This document shows positions 1 through 8,198 of a stretch of 34,232 nucleotides of DNA, one piece after another (the first letter of the stretch is position 1; every line of letters starts with the position of its first letter). Both the position numbers and the translations under genes were made by a program. Below the pieces are notes generated by a model, which was not told where the DNA came from, searched no databases, and worked only from the letters and a program-made list of their open reading frames with translations. Source of the stretch: Candidatus Omnitrophota bacterium (GTDB lineage: Bacteria > Hinthialibacterota > Hinthialibacteria > Hinthialibacterales > Hinthialibacteraceae); assembly GCA_013177805.1 (NCBI GenBank), contig JABLXU010000056.1:1-34232 (forward strand). Direction: 5' to 3'.

Positions 1-560
1 TGTGGGCGTCGGCTCGGGGGTTGGGGTGAAGGTGAACGTCGGAGTAGGTGGAACCGGCGTGTCGGTGCTCGTTGGGGTATAAGTTGCCGTGGGCGTGGGC
101 GTCTCGGTAGCCGTGGCGGTGGGGATCGGTGTGGGCGACGGTTCGGGCGTAGGGGTGAAGGTGAACGTCGGCGTAGGTGGAACCGGCGTATCGGTGCTCG
201 TTGGGGTGTAAGTTGCCGTGGCCGTGGGAGTGGACGTCTCGGTAGCCGTGGCCGTAGAGGTCGGTGTAGGTGACGGCTCGGGCGTGGGGGTGAAGGTGAA
301 CGTCGGCGTGGGTGGAACCGGCGTATCGGTGCTTGTTGGGGTATAAGTTGCCGTGGCCGTGGGAGTGGACGTCTCGGTAGCCGTGGCGGTGGCGGTCGGT
401 GTGGGCGACGGCTCGGGCGTCGGGGTGAAGGTGAATGTCGGCGTGGGTGGAACCGGCGTATCGGTGCTTGTTGGGGTATAAGTTGCCGTGGCCGTGGGAG
501 TGGACGTCTCGGTAGCCGTGGCCGTGGCGGTCGGTGTAGGCGACGGCTCGGGCGTGGGGG
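1..560. repeat. Tandem repeat of about 135 bp, four copies visible
   Basis: The 10-mer GAACCGGCGT recurs at 51, 180, 315 and 450, giving periods of 129, 135 and 135 bp. Each unit encodes 45 residues (43 in the short one) of the Pro/Thr-rich protein on the minus strand, and the length changes keep the frame. Beyond about 560 the same dipeptide code continues but the units diverge. The array runs off the left edge. Confidence 0.9.
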
Positions 561-1488
561 TTTCCGTTGGTTCGGGCGTGAAAGTGAATGTCGGTGTCGG
601 ACTCGGCGGCACGGGAGTAGGTGTAAAAGTAGGTGTATAAGTTGGGGTTGGTGTATGTGTTGATGTTGGAGGAGGTGGAACCGGTGTGTGTGTCTCGGTT
701 GGAGTGGGTGTAGGTGTATCCGTACAAGTAGGTGTAAACGTAAGTGTCTCAGTTGGTGTTGGTTCAGGGGTAAATGTATAAGTCGGCGTGAATGTCCATG
801 TCGGAGTTGGAGTATTTGTGGGCGTAGGCGTAAAGGTCGCAGTGGGGGTTGCCGTGGGCGTAAAGGTGGGGGTGGGCGTAAAGGTCGGAGTTGGTGTTTC
901 CGTGGGAGTGAATGTGGGCGATGGAGTATAAGTCGGTGTCCAAGTCGGGGTGGGTGAATAAGTTGGGGTTGGCGTCTCCGTGGGAGTGAATGTGGGAGTC
1001 CAGGTAGGGGTAGGCACGGGGGTGAATGTATAAGTTGGCGTTGGAGTTTCCGTTGGGGTTGGTTCGGGCGTGAACGTACAAGTCGGCGTTGGATGCGGGG
1101 TCGCGGTCCACGTGGGGGTTGGATCAGGTCCGGTTTCCTCCGTGGGAGTAGGGGTAGGGGTTAGAGCATTGGGAGTTGGAGTATAAGTTGGAGTAAACGT
1201 TTTTGTATTTGTGGGTGTTCGGGTCCGGGTTGGGGTTCGAGTGGGAGTAGGAGTGGATGGTATCTCGGTAGGAGTAGACGTATGGGAAGGGGTGGGTGTC
1301 GGATCGAATTGGGTCCAAACCGCAATGGGAATCAAACCCATCTGGCTTATAGCATTGCCGCTTATTTCGTTCCCTGACGCGTATCCCGCGGCCCATATCC
1401 CGTGCGACATGAGGACGATGATGATCCTCAGCCCAGCATAAAAACATTTTTCTGCGATTCCCAGGCGGTAAATAACGCGTTTTTTCAT
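1..1488 (-). CDS. Pro/Thr-rich repeat secreted protein (C-terminus off window)
   Basis: Reading the minus strand from the ATG at 1488-1486, the frame stays open for all 496 codons to the left edge, so the gene is cut off at its 3' end. The ATG follows a strong purine-rich site (AGGGAGGGGAG) at a good distance. Residues 1 to about 40 are basic then hydrophobic (LRIIIVLMSHGIWAAGYA), which looks like a signal peptide. After about residue 60 the protein is almost entirely TP, TF, TY and TE pairs with occasional VPP and EPSP. The distal part is made of near-identical 45-residue units containing TYTPTSTDTPVPPTPTFTFT. Such stretches are usually extracellular linkers or stalks joining a surface or enzymatic domain, which here would lie outside the window. 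Overlapping reading frames in the same DNA (764-1111 and 1124-1588, minus) are out-of-frame shadows. The protein class is clear; the function is unknown. Confidence 0.72.
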   Translation of the reverse strand, partial: MKKRVIYRLGIAEKCFYAGLRIIIVLMSHGIWAAGYASGNEISGNAISQMGLIPIAVWTQFDPTPTPSHTSTPTEIPSTPTPTRTPTRTRTPTNTKTFTPTYTPTPNALTPTPTPTEETGPDPTPTWTATPHPTPTCTFTPEPTPTETPTPTYTFTPVPTPTWTPTFTPTETPTPTYSPTPTWTPTYTPSPTFTPTETPTPTFTPTPTFTPTATPTATFTPTPTNTPTPTWTFTPTYTFTPEPTPTETLTFTPTCTDTPTPTPTETHTPVPPPPTSTHTPTPTYTPTFTPTPVPPSPTPTFTFTPEPTETPTPEPSPTPTATATATETSTPTATATYTPTSTDTPVPPTPTFTFTPTPEPSPTPTATATATETSTPTATATYTPTSTDTPVPPTPTFTFTPTPEPSPTPTSTATATETSTPTATATYTPTSTDTPVPPTPTFTFTPTPEPSPTPIPTATATETPTPTATYTPTSTDTPVPPTPTFTFTPTPEPTPT

Positions 1489-1914
1489 GGGATACTCCCC
1501 TCCCTTGAAAAGGCGCCAACGCCCGTTTCTTCCCATGACCCGGTCTAGCGAGAAAACCGAGATGAATGGCAGACAGTAACTTGATCAATTGAGATATTTA
1601 TGGAAAGATCGATAATCAATTACCATTTTGAATCGCAAAAATCAAGGACCAATTATTGTTTTTAAAGAATTTTAATAAAGAAAAGTATTAAGATAACTTT
1701 ACTATATATTATATTTTAGTAAATATATTTAGATTTAATACCTCAAAATGAACTTTTTATGTAGGAAGAAAAATTTTAGTGAGTTCTGAGAAAAATATGT
1801 GCTGGACTTCGAAGAAATTTTATGAAAAAATCTATTGGATTCTTGTTGAGATAATCCGGTTGATGGAATTGGTTGAGAATTTTAATCAATCCTGGTCAGC
1901 AAGGAGTAGAAAAA
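1489..1914. other. AT-rich divergent spacer
   Basis: This 426 bp spacer separates the minus-strand Pro/Thr-rich gene from the plus-strand gene at 1915. From about 1590 to 1890 it is very AT-rich, unlike the GC-rich genes on both sides. An inverted repeat with 7 bp arms, TTTACTA (1698-1704) and TAGTAAA (1717-1723), lies in the middle. Promoters for both genes must lie here, but the low complexity gives many weak matches and none is assigned. No convincing gene was seen. Confidence 0.6.
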
Positions 1915-3072
1915 GTGAAAATCCAACGATCCGTATGGATAATCATCGTTTTGGGCTGGTTGACGGCGGCAGGAGAAGGTCAGGAATATATCCTTTTCAA
2001 CGATTTTGAGTACGAAATCGGCACGTGGAGCGGCTGGGCGCAATGGGCGGATTTTACGGTTCCCGGCGAACCGGTTCATGGGGGCGAATCGGCGGTGAAG
2101 GTGGATGCCTTCCAGAATGCGGGATGGACCGACGCCCGTGTGGTGTTCCCTGAAGGCATTGACGCGCGGGGAACCGACCAGTTCCGGTTGTGGGTTTATT
2201 CCGATCAGATATTCCAGTTGCGTGTGGATTTGGGTGTGGAGGTGGTGTTGGGTTTTCGGAATTATGGACCCAGCGATGTCGGCACGTGGAAGGAAATGGT
2301 CTTTTGGTACACAGAAGAACAAGGCAAGTTGTGGGAAGATTTGTTATCCAATGTCAATTCCCTGCGCCTGTGGATCAATCCCCAGGCGGCCACGATCGAG
2401 GGTGTGGCGGTACCCAACCGGTTTGAAGGGTTTGTTTATTTTGATGACATGCGGCTTCGCAAACGAGTACCCGTCGAGCGGGAGTATCTGCCGTTGATCG
2501 GGTTTAACCGTGAGGCGGACGCGGCCTTGGTTACCCTGGCGGGCGGCGGAACCGCGGCGGAAATCAACCTGTCCGGCGATCCCGCGCCCACCGAGGGGAC
2601 CGGATTCTTGATGTTCTATTGGACCTCGGGCTGGAGCGAGAATATCACCATCAACCTGAGGGATTTTCCCGAATTCCGGAATTACGACCGTATCCATTTT
2701 GACCTGTTTGTGGACGGACCTTCCGATTGGGCTGCGGTGGCTTCGGTGCTGCGGGTGTCCTGGACTGACGAGAACGGCAATAACCGGGGAACCGGCTGGA
2801 CCACGCTGGATGAAACGATCATGGGAGGCAGCAACGCCGTGGGCGATTGGGGGGAGTTTTCCGGCCAATACGGGCCCTTGGCGGATGAGGGCTACACCCG
2901 AAACTGGTTGTTGCCTGAAATCGCCGGTGTGTATGATGATCCCAATGGGACCATTACCCTCACGTTGACATCCCAGGGCGGTGATACACTGGACGGTGTG
3001 CCGGCCTACCTGGATAACATCCGCCTCTCCCGCCCCAAAGGCTCCGTGGTGGCCGATTGGGAGTTATGGTGA
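1915..3072 (+). CDS. Secreted protein with two jelly-roll (CBM-like) domains
   Basis: The chosen start is GTG at 1915, because AAGGAG (1901-1906) sits 8 bases before it. An upstream TTG at 1873 is in frame but lacks such a site. The 385-residue product begins with a signal peptide (VKIQRSVWIIIVLGWLTAAG). Two beta-rich halves follow, roughly residues 22-185 and 195-375. Each ends in a similar final strand (YFDDMRLRK and YLDNIRLSR), the pattern of galactose-binding or carbohydrate-binding jelly rolls. Aromatic residues are abundant. The C-terminus is ADWELW, similar to the end of the CotH protein at 10250 (VEDWGIWE). A carbohydrate-binding or surface role is inferred; no catalytic motif was seen. 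Confidence 0.7.
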   Translation: MKIQRSVWIIIVLGWLTAAGEGQEYILFNDFEYEIGTWSGWAQWADFTVPGEPVHGGESAVKVDAFQNAGWTDARVVFPEGIDARGTDQFRLWVYSDQIFQLRVDLGVEVVLGFRNYGPSDVGTWKEMVFWYTEEQGKLWEDLLSNVNSLRLWINPQAATIEGVAVPNRFEGFVYFDDMRLRKRVPVEREYLPLIGFNREADAALVTLAGGGTAAEINLSGDPAPTEGTGFLMFYWTSGWSENITINLRDFPEFRNYDRIHFDLFVDGPSDWAAVASVLRVSWTDENGNNRGTGWTTLDETIMGGSNAVGDWGEFSGQYGPLADEGYTRNWLLPEIAGVYDDPNGTITLTLTSQGGDTLDGVPAYLDNIRLSRPKGSVVADWELW

Positions 3073-3300
3073 GACCAGCAGAAGCCGGCCCGGAAATCAA
3101 GACAGGGCACGTGCTTTTTCTATCTTTTAAAAAATGATCATTCAAAAAACGATCATTCTGTTGCCGCCGATCCAGGGCATGGAGAGACCAGGGTGGTGTG
3201 TTCGATTTCCGGCCATTCGAGTTTGAGTCCATCGGCCGGAAGGATCATTTGGATTGATCCGGGTCGGCCGGGCCTTCCGCTACGGTTTATGCATGCTGAT

Positions 3301-3738
3301 TCAATCCTTTGAAAGGTGGTCAGTCTTCAAGATATCCCCGGGCATGGTTGCGACCGTGATATGTTTTTTGCCGTTGATCTCCAGAATATCCGCATTGATG
3401 ATTATCCGGAGGTCTGTGGGGCAAAGCTCTAATTTTTTGGCTATTATTTCTTCATAAAATTTATCAAAACGTTGGAGCTCTTCATTGGTCGCCAGGGGAT
3501 TAAGAGCCAGATAAGAGGTTTTGATTTGGAGGAATTCTATTTTTCGTTTTTGGGGGGGTAAAACAGCGAGATTCCAAGCGTTTACCACATGACTCAGCAT
3601 TATTTGCTGTCTTTCTAACGTTTTCTCCGCGCTGATATAATTTCCACCAATTTCGATGAGCATTGCAGAAACCTTCGATTGGCCGGAGGGTAGTTTGGCG
3701 AGGGGATGGGAACGTTTGTGCTTTTTCTGACGGCTCAA
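3301..3738 (-). CDS. Conserved-looking hypothetical protein, 145 aa
   Basis: The TTG start at 3738 follows GGAAAGGA (3748-3755) with a 9-base gap, which supports it; no ATG gives a comparable N-terminus. The protein starts very basic (SRQKKHKRSHPLAK), then a helical region contains HVVNAWNLAVLPPQKR and a region ending near PTDLRIIINADILEINGKK looks like alternating beta strands. There is no signal peptide or membrane segment, so it is probably cytoplasmic. I do not recognise the family with certainty; similar small proteins with an 'AWNLAVLP'-like core occur as unnamed proteins in several phyla (from memory). It converges with the gene at 1915 and lies in a more AT-rich stretch. Confidence 0.6.
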   Translation of the reverse strand: MSRQKKHKRSHPLAKLPSGQSKVSAMLIEIGGNYISAEKTLERQQIMLSHVVNAWNLAVLPPQKRKIEFLQIKTSYLALNPLATNEELQRFDKFYEEIIAKKLELCPTDLRIIINADILEINGKKHITVATMPGDILKTDHLSKD

Positions 3739-3948
3739 GCCGTTTTTTCCTTTCCGAGGAATAAATCATTTCTATTATAACAGCGAAAAGACTATGGTGG
3801 ATTTTATCATAAGCCGACCATTTCCGAATGGGTTTCAAATCATTCCGGTAAATAGAGTTTTCGAGATCGATCCTGTTCCCAAAGTGCTTCTTCGAGAATA
3901 AAGGGGGATTTCCTCGCATACCTCTTTTATGGCGGAATCCTTCTCAAC

Positions 3949-4239
3949 TTAACGCCAGTGATCGGCAACTATCGTGGCCAGGAAAGTGAGAAACAAAACG
4001 CCCGGCGCCCAGAGAAGGAGAAAAACATCCTGTCGGCGTGGTTTATTTTTCAACAAAAAGTACCGGGATAACGTCAAGGATGAAAAAATGAATAGAAGCA
4101 GAAGAGTATCAAACAAAAAATAGCCAAAGGATCGTGGATTCAGCCACTCAATGATCTTCGCGAATAACCCCGTTATACCCAAGCTCAAGATCAGATAGCG
4201 AGAATATTGCCGGATGGAGATGGCCGTGCTGGTTTCCAT
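3949..4239 (-). CDS. Small membrane protein, three TM helices, 96 aa
   Basis: The frame opens at a TTG at 4302, but that part overlaps a dispersed palindromic repeat (4281-4323), so the ATG at 4239 is preferred. The product has three hydrophobic segments, about residues 15-32, 38-60 and 71-92, with a basic loop (KNKPRRQ) between the second and third. The ribosome binding site is weak. No motif points to a function. It is followed, 210 bases on, by the 145-residue hypothetical gene in the same direction. Confidence 0.5.
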   Translation of the reverse strand: METSTAISIRQYSRYLILSLGITGLFAKIIEWLNPRSFGYFLFDTLLLLFIFSSLTLSRYFLLKNKPRRQDVFLLLWAPGVLFLTFLATIVADHWR

Positions 4240-4672
4240 GATGGGTACCTGTTTGCTCGATTCCAGAATTTGGGCGACTATCGTCCTTTCAGGACTTCTC
4301 AACCTCTATCCAAGGGAGAGGGAATTGTTTCGCATTCCCTCCTGCTCATACCACGGATTAAGCAGTGAGAAAGATCCAGATGCAACGAATAGGAACATAA
4401 CGTATTATTTATAAAAAGTCTATTCTCTTGCTTTCTCGTATGAACTATGATTTTTGTTTATTTCAATATATATTATAATACACTTTTCCACACCACATCG
4501 CTTTTCGTATTGTTTTCGGCTCACGCGCTAGTCGGGATTGGGCGGGAAGTGCTTTCTCTCTGACACTCATCGCGTTTCGTATTACTATCCCTATAGCCGA
4601 TTGCGATGTCCAATTCTGGAAACGCCGGATGTGTTTTAACCGGCTGAAAATGTTCGGCTTGAGGTGAACATT
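4240..4672. other. Spacer with dispersed repeat and AT-rich stretch
   Basis: This 433 bp gap lies between divergent small genes. It carries a composite palindromic repeat at 4281-4323. A very AT-rich segment at about 4395-4490 contains a TATAAT (4474-4479) without a good -35 partner. Open frames on the minus strand here have no ribosome binding site and look accidental. Confidence 0.5.
4281..4323. repeat. Dispersed palindromic repeat, copy 1
   Basis: TCGTCCTTTCAGGACT (4281-4296) forms a GTCCT/AGGAC hairpin with a TTC loop and is identical to 14161-14176. It is followed by CCTCTATCCAAGGGAGAGG, an imperfect version of the CCCTCTCCC/GGGAGAGGG palindrome found elsewhere in the window. Confidence 0.6.
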
Positions 4673-5152
4673 ATGATTGCTCCCCGTCGAGACCAAGGTG
4701 GTTTGCGGGCCGTAGTGCTTGGTTTGCAGCCTGAAGAAAAAAATATTCTGTATGAATGCGTGGACCGGGCCGGTGGTACGCTGGTTTCTGCTGAATCCAA
4801 CATGGAGTTGTGGAATTGTGCCCGCCAGGAACCGGTGGATCTCAGCGTGATCGGGCAGTGCGAGGCCATACCTGATCCGGTTTATTTGGCTTGGTTGATG
4901 CGGGGGCACTCACGGCACACCCGGATTGTCCTGGTGCTCAATCCTCTGACGGAGGAAGAACGCCGGATGTTCGCCCCGATGCAGGCCATCCACATTCTGG
5001 AACGTCCGCTCGATCCGGAGCGTTTGATGGATATCGTAAAAGAAGCGGGAACTCTCCGGGCTTTCGATTTGGAAAACCTCGCTGATCCGGTGGGATTCCA
5101 GATCCCTATCCGGCGTGCCCCGGTTTCCGAAGAGGCAGAGATCGACTTTTAA
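4673..5152 (+). CDS. Degenerate (pseudo-)receiver domain protein
   Basis: ATG 4673 is chosen because GAGGTG (4661-4666) lies 6 bases before it; a GTG at 4664 overlaps that site. The 159-residue product has the length and alternating pattern of a single CheY-like receiver. There is a first strand LRAVVLGL, a strand RIVLVLN near residues 84-90, and ILERPLDPERLMDIVKEA near residues 108-125, which resembles the 'KPF/L-x-x-L' end of receivers. The phospho-acceptor Asp after strand 3 is not evident (VDLSVIGQ) and the conserved Lys is replaced by Arg in 'ERPLD', so it probably does not signal by normal phosphorylation. No histidine kinase or output domain is nearby. Fold assignment is moderate; the role is unknown. 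Confidence 0.6.
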   Translation: MIAPRRDQGGLRAVVLGLQPEEKNILYECVDRAGGTLVSAESNMELWNCARQEPVDLSVIGQCEAIPDPVYLAWLMRGHSRHTRIVLVLNPLTEEERRMFAPMQAIHILERPLDPERLMDIVKEAGTLRAFDLENLADPVGFQIPIRRAPVSEEAEIDF

Positions 5153-5317
5153 GGCTGCCTCATGGAACTTCAAAAGGTTCATCTGGGAATTGCGTATATT
5201 CGACGCTTTTGGCCCAGGTTTAAAACCCTTTTAAAACCCTGGGCGGCTGCAAAGCCGTCCGTGGAAGGGGACTCTATGCAAGCGGGACTCCTGCCAATTC
5301 CAAGGAAGTCCATCGGG

Positions 5318-5365
5318 GCGAAAGGACTTTACTCTTATCCAATCCGCTCGCCCAGAGAGAGGGAC
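5318..5365. repeat. Dispersed palindromic repeat, copy 2 (diverged)
   Basis: The segment GCGAAAGGACTTT followed by TATCC and CGCTCGCCCAGAGAGAGGG matches, with changes, the two-part repeat at 4281-4323. Its second half is close to the copy at 17600-17625. Confidence 0.4.
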
Positions 5366-5527
5366 TTCGGGGCCGTTCTCTCCATACGGTTTGATGGAAT
5401 GGCGGAGCAAAACAAAAAGAAAAAGTACTCACTTACCGGATGAGCCATCCAAAATAATCTGCCAGTTATACAAAATCTTCCGCCTATACAAAGCCCCGCC
5501 GCGGGAACACAATACCCTCCGCGCTGC

Positions 5528-5562
5528 CTGTTGAATCCATCTTTCCTCTGTACCTTCAACAG
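5528..5562 (+). promoter_or_regulatory. Leader stem-loop before the MFS/spermidine synthase gene
   Basis: Perfect 8 bp arms CTGTTGAA (5528-5535) and TTCAACAG (5555-5562) enclose a 19-base loop. The structure ends 21 bases before the ribosome binding site of the gene at 5599. No T-run follows, so it is more likely a leader structure than a terminator. Function is unproven. Confidence 0.35.
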
Positions 5563-5598
5563 AGTACCGGGGAAGGGAATGCCGGGAGGTTCCCCGCC

Positions 5599-7815
5599 TT
5601 GCTTCTCGTTTTCACGGCCACGCTAGTGGTCAGTTCCGCTTTGTTGTTTTGGATTCAACCGATGTTTTCCAAGATGGTGTTGCCCCTGTTGGGCGGCGCG
5701 CCGAACGTCTGGAACACTTGCATGGTATTCTATCAGGCCGTGCTCTTGGCTGGGTATGGCATGAGCCATGGGCTGATCCGCTGGTTGGGTGTCAAGCGGC
5801 AGGCGGTGGTTCAGGTGGGAATTTTGGGGCTGGGATTCATATTTCTGCCTGTGGCCATTCCTGAGGATTGGGCAGAGAGCGCCGCCACGTGGCCGGCCGG
5901 GCGGTTGCTGCAATTGATGGTAACCGCGTTAGGAGTTCCTTTGCTGGCGATATCCGCCACCGCGCCCACGCTGCAGAGGTGGTTTTCGCAGACCAAGCAT
6001 CCGGCCGCGCGCGATCCCTATTTCTTATACGCGGCCAGCAACCTGGGCAGCCTGGCGGCGTTGTTGGGCTATCCTCTGGTGATGGAACCGTTCCTCCACC
6101 TGCCTGTACAGGCTGGAATGTGGACTGCTGGATACGTGTTGCTAGCAGGATTGACCTTCGTTTGCGCGGTGATCGTATGGAAATCCCCCGGCCGCCCCTC
6201 CATCTCCCTATTGGATTCATCCACTGAGGAACATTGTCCCCCAAGAATCCCAGACGCCATGCGACTGCGGTGGGTGATGCTGGCGTTTGTGCCCTCCGCC
6301 CTTTTGTTAGGATTAACTACCTACATGACCACGGATATCGCCGCTGTTCCCTTGCTGTGGGTGATCCCCTTGGCCGTGTACCTGGTTACTTTCATCCTGG
6401 TCTTCGCGCGGCGTCCCTGGCCCCCGTTCTCCGTGATTTTGATCCTGCAACCTTACCTGGTATTGCCCGCGGTGTTGCTGTATTTTTTGGGGGGCAAGAT
6501 TCCCTTGCTGGTGAATTTGCCTCTTCATCTCTTCGCGTTTTTCGTGATTGCCTTGATGTGCCACGGGCAGTTGGCCAAGAGCCGGCCCGATCCCGCGCAT
6601 CTCACCGAATTCTATCTCTGGTTGTCGGCCGGCGGAGTATTGGGCGGCTTGTTCATGGCGTTGGTTTCGCCGTTGCTCTTCAAGAGCACGATCGACTATC
6701 CCCTGATGATCGCCGCTTCCTGCCTGCTACGCCCCCGGGAGGTTTCCGCCGAGATAGGCGAGTTGAACCGGGTGACTCTGGCAGGGATCATCAGTGGTTT
6801 GATTATTTTGATCGCGGGAATGGCCTCGGGAAATCCCGCCATCGCTTATATTTTCGGGTTGGTGGGACTCATCATCCTGTTCTCGTTGTTTGGATCGTTT
6901 TTATTTTATTGGATCGGCCGTCCGGCCGGACTGGGAGCGGCATTGCTGATCTTGGTGGGGCTAGGAGTTTGGATCAGCGACCGGTACATGACGGTGATGT
7001 ACCGCGGCCGCGATTTCTTCGGACCGCTGATGGTGCGCGCGGATCCGGACCAACGCTTTTACCTGTTGCTGCATGGAACCACACTGCACGGCGCGCAAAG
7101 CCTTCTTCCGGAAGAACGCCGGTATCCCCGGACTTATTATGATTTCACGGGGCCGGCCGCTGATGTTTTTCAGGCCTTGCGGGAGAAAAACGGTCCATTG
7201 CGGATTGGGCTGATCGGCTTGGGGACCGGCAGCATGGCCGCGTATGGACTACCCGGTGATGAATTCACTTTTTATGAAATCAGCTCTCAAGTAGTCCATA
7301 TCGCCCGTGATTCCGGTTATTTCACCTTTTTGAAAGACAGTCCGGCCGTGATCCGGATTATCCTGGGAGACGGGCGCGTCGCGTTACGTTCGGCTCCAAA
7401 CGGCTATTACGACGCGCTTTTCTTTGACGCGTTCAGTTCTGGTTCCATTCCCGTGCATATGCTGACCCGGGAAGCGCTCACCATGTATCAATCCAAACTA
7501 AAGGCGGACGGCTTGTTGGTGTTCCACATCAGCAACCGGACGCTGGACCTCGAACCGGTCATGGCGGGTTTGTCCAAGGAACTCGGCTGGGCGGCCTGGG
7601 TGGGCCGGGACCGGAATCCCGGGCCGGGAGAACGAAAAATGCTGAAAGCCGGTTCTACTTGGGTAGCCATGGCCCGGCAGCCCGGGAACCTGGGAAGTTT
7701 GACGCAAGCCCCACGGTGGGAATCGCTGACTGATATGCCGCGCCGCCTTCTGTGGACCGACGATTACTCGGACATCGTGCGGGTATTCCGGTGGCCCCAT
7801 CTGAACTGGTTTTAG
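5599..7815 (+). CDS. Fused MFS-type membrane / spermidine synthase-like protein
   Basis: TTG 5599 is supported by GGGAGGT (5584-5590) eight bases upstream, and it opens directly on a membrane helix. Residues 1 to about 460 form many hydrophobic helices of the transporter-like half of the 'fused MFS/spermidine synthase' family. They include the family-typical FWIQPMFSKMVLPLLGGAPNV near the N-terminus and FLYAASNLGSLAALLGYP. Residues from about 500 form a Rossmann methyltransferase-like domain. It has RIGLIGLGTGS (535-545) as the nucleotide-binding loop, FYEISSQVVHIA, and FFDAFSSGSIPVHMLT around D610, as in spermidine synthases. Reaction and substrate are not established for these fusions; polyamine transfer is only inferred. 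It sits in the inner membrane with the catalytic domain probably cytoplasmic. At 738 residues it is normal for the family. Confidence 0.88.
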   Translation: MLLVFTATLVVSSALLFWIQPMFSKMVLPLLGGAPNVWNTCMVFYQAVLLAGYGMSHGLIRWLGVKRQAVVQVGILGLGFIFLPVAIPEDWAESAATWPAGRLLQLMVTALGVPLLAISATAPTLQRWFSQTKHPAARDPYFLYAASNLGSLAALLGYPLVMEPFLHLPVQAGMWTAGYVLLAGLTFVCAVIVWKSPGRPSISLLDSSTEEHCPPRIPDAMRLRWVMLAFVPSALLLGLTTYMTTDIAAVPLLWVIPLAVYLVTFILVFARRPWPPFSVILILQPYLVLPAVLLYFLGGKIPLLVNLPLHLFAFFVIALMCHGQLAKSRPDPAHLTEFYLWLSAGGVLGGLFMALVSPLLFKSTIDYPLMIAASCLLRPREVSAEIGELNRVTLAGIISGLIILIAGMASGNPAIAYIFGLVGLIILFSLFGSFLFYWIGRPAGLGAALLILVGLGVWISDRYMTVMYRGRDFFGPLMVRADPDQRFYLLLHGTTLHGAQSLLPEERRYPRTYYDFTGPAADVFQALREKNGPLRIGLIGLGTGSMAAYGLPGDEFTFYEISSQVVHIARDSGYFTFLKDSPAVIRIILGDGRVALRSAPNGYYDALFFDAFSSGSIPVHMLTREALTMYQSKLKADGLLVFHISNRTLDLEPVMAGLSKELGWAAWVGRDRNPGPGERKMLKAGSTWVAMARQPGNLGSLTQAPRWESLTDMPRRLLWTDDYSDIVRVFRWPHLNWF

Positions 7816-8198
7816 ACCATTCTTCTTTTCATCGGTTTTGCTTTCCTTTTGATATTTATGAATTCGATGACAAAGGGAAGATGTCTTTCGCCCTTTCAGA
7901 ACTTCCCTCTCCCTATCCCTCTTCCCGTGGGAGAGAGAAACATTTCGCGGTAAACATATTTAAATTACGAATAAAGCCGCTGGAGAGTTCCGCATTCGGA
8001 TCAATCATTGATCCATCTGGAAGATGAAATTTTTTGGAATTGCTTCCTAAAATCGGTATTCTGATCAATGCGCGGGGTTATCCCGGGGAATAGGGCATTG
8101 CTTATTCCTGAGAAACGCAAAAATCATGTGAATGTCTACGTTGATCATACTTCCAGATAATCCAATCCGGGAAGAACCGGGAAGAAGGAGTCATCTCG
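7816..8198. other. Spacer between two plus-strand genes
   Basis: This 383 bp region contains one dispersed repeat (7889-7940). The last part has a direct duplication of CCGGGAAGAA (8168-8177 and 8178-8187) that creates the ribosome binding site of the next gene. No gene or clear terminator was seen. Confidence 0.5.
7889..7940. repeat. Dispersed palindromic repeat, copy 3
   Basis: TCGCCCTTTCAGAACTT followed by CCCTCTCCCTATCCC and CTTCCCGTGGGAGAGAGA matches both halves of the family in the same order as the copy at 4281. Arms are imperfect. Confidence 0.55.

Larger units (their letters stand above)
5153..5598. other. Spacer with hairpins and dispersed repeat
   Basis: This 446 bp spacer separates two plus-strand genes. 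It holds a GGCGGCT/AGCCGTC stem (5242-5259) with a GCAA loop, a repeat copy (5318-5365) and a CTGTTGAA/TTCAACAG stem-loop (5528-5562). A 93-codon open frame at 5162-5443 spans the repeat and looks non-coding. Confidence 0.5.

Noticed and set aside
1..560. CRISPR array
   Set aside because: The units are contiguous 129/135 bp coding repeats without unique spacers.
764..1588. Two minus-strand frames (764-1111, 1124-1588) with Asn/His/Tyr-rich products
   Set aside because: They are out-of-frame readings of the Pro/Thr repeat gene that starts at 1488 and has the signal peptide and ribosome binding site.
3500..3919. 139-codon minus-strand frame
   Set aside because: It overlaps the better-supported 145-residue gene in another frame, has no ribosome binding site and a low-complexity, Arg-rich product.
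4474..4479. TATAAT in AT-rich DNA as a promoter for the receiver gene
   Set aside because: There is no -35 partner, the stretch is AT-rich enough for chance matches, and it lies almost 200 bases from the start.
5162..5443. 93-codon plus-strand frame
   Set aside because: It spans a hairpin and a dispersed repeat copy, and its composition is not protein-like.
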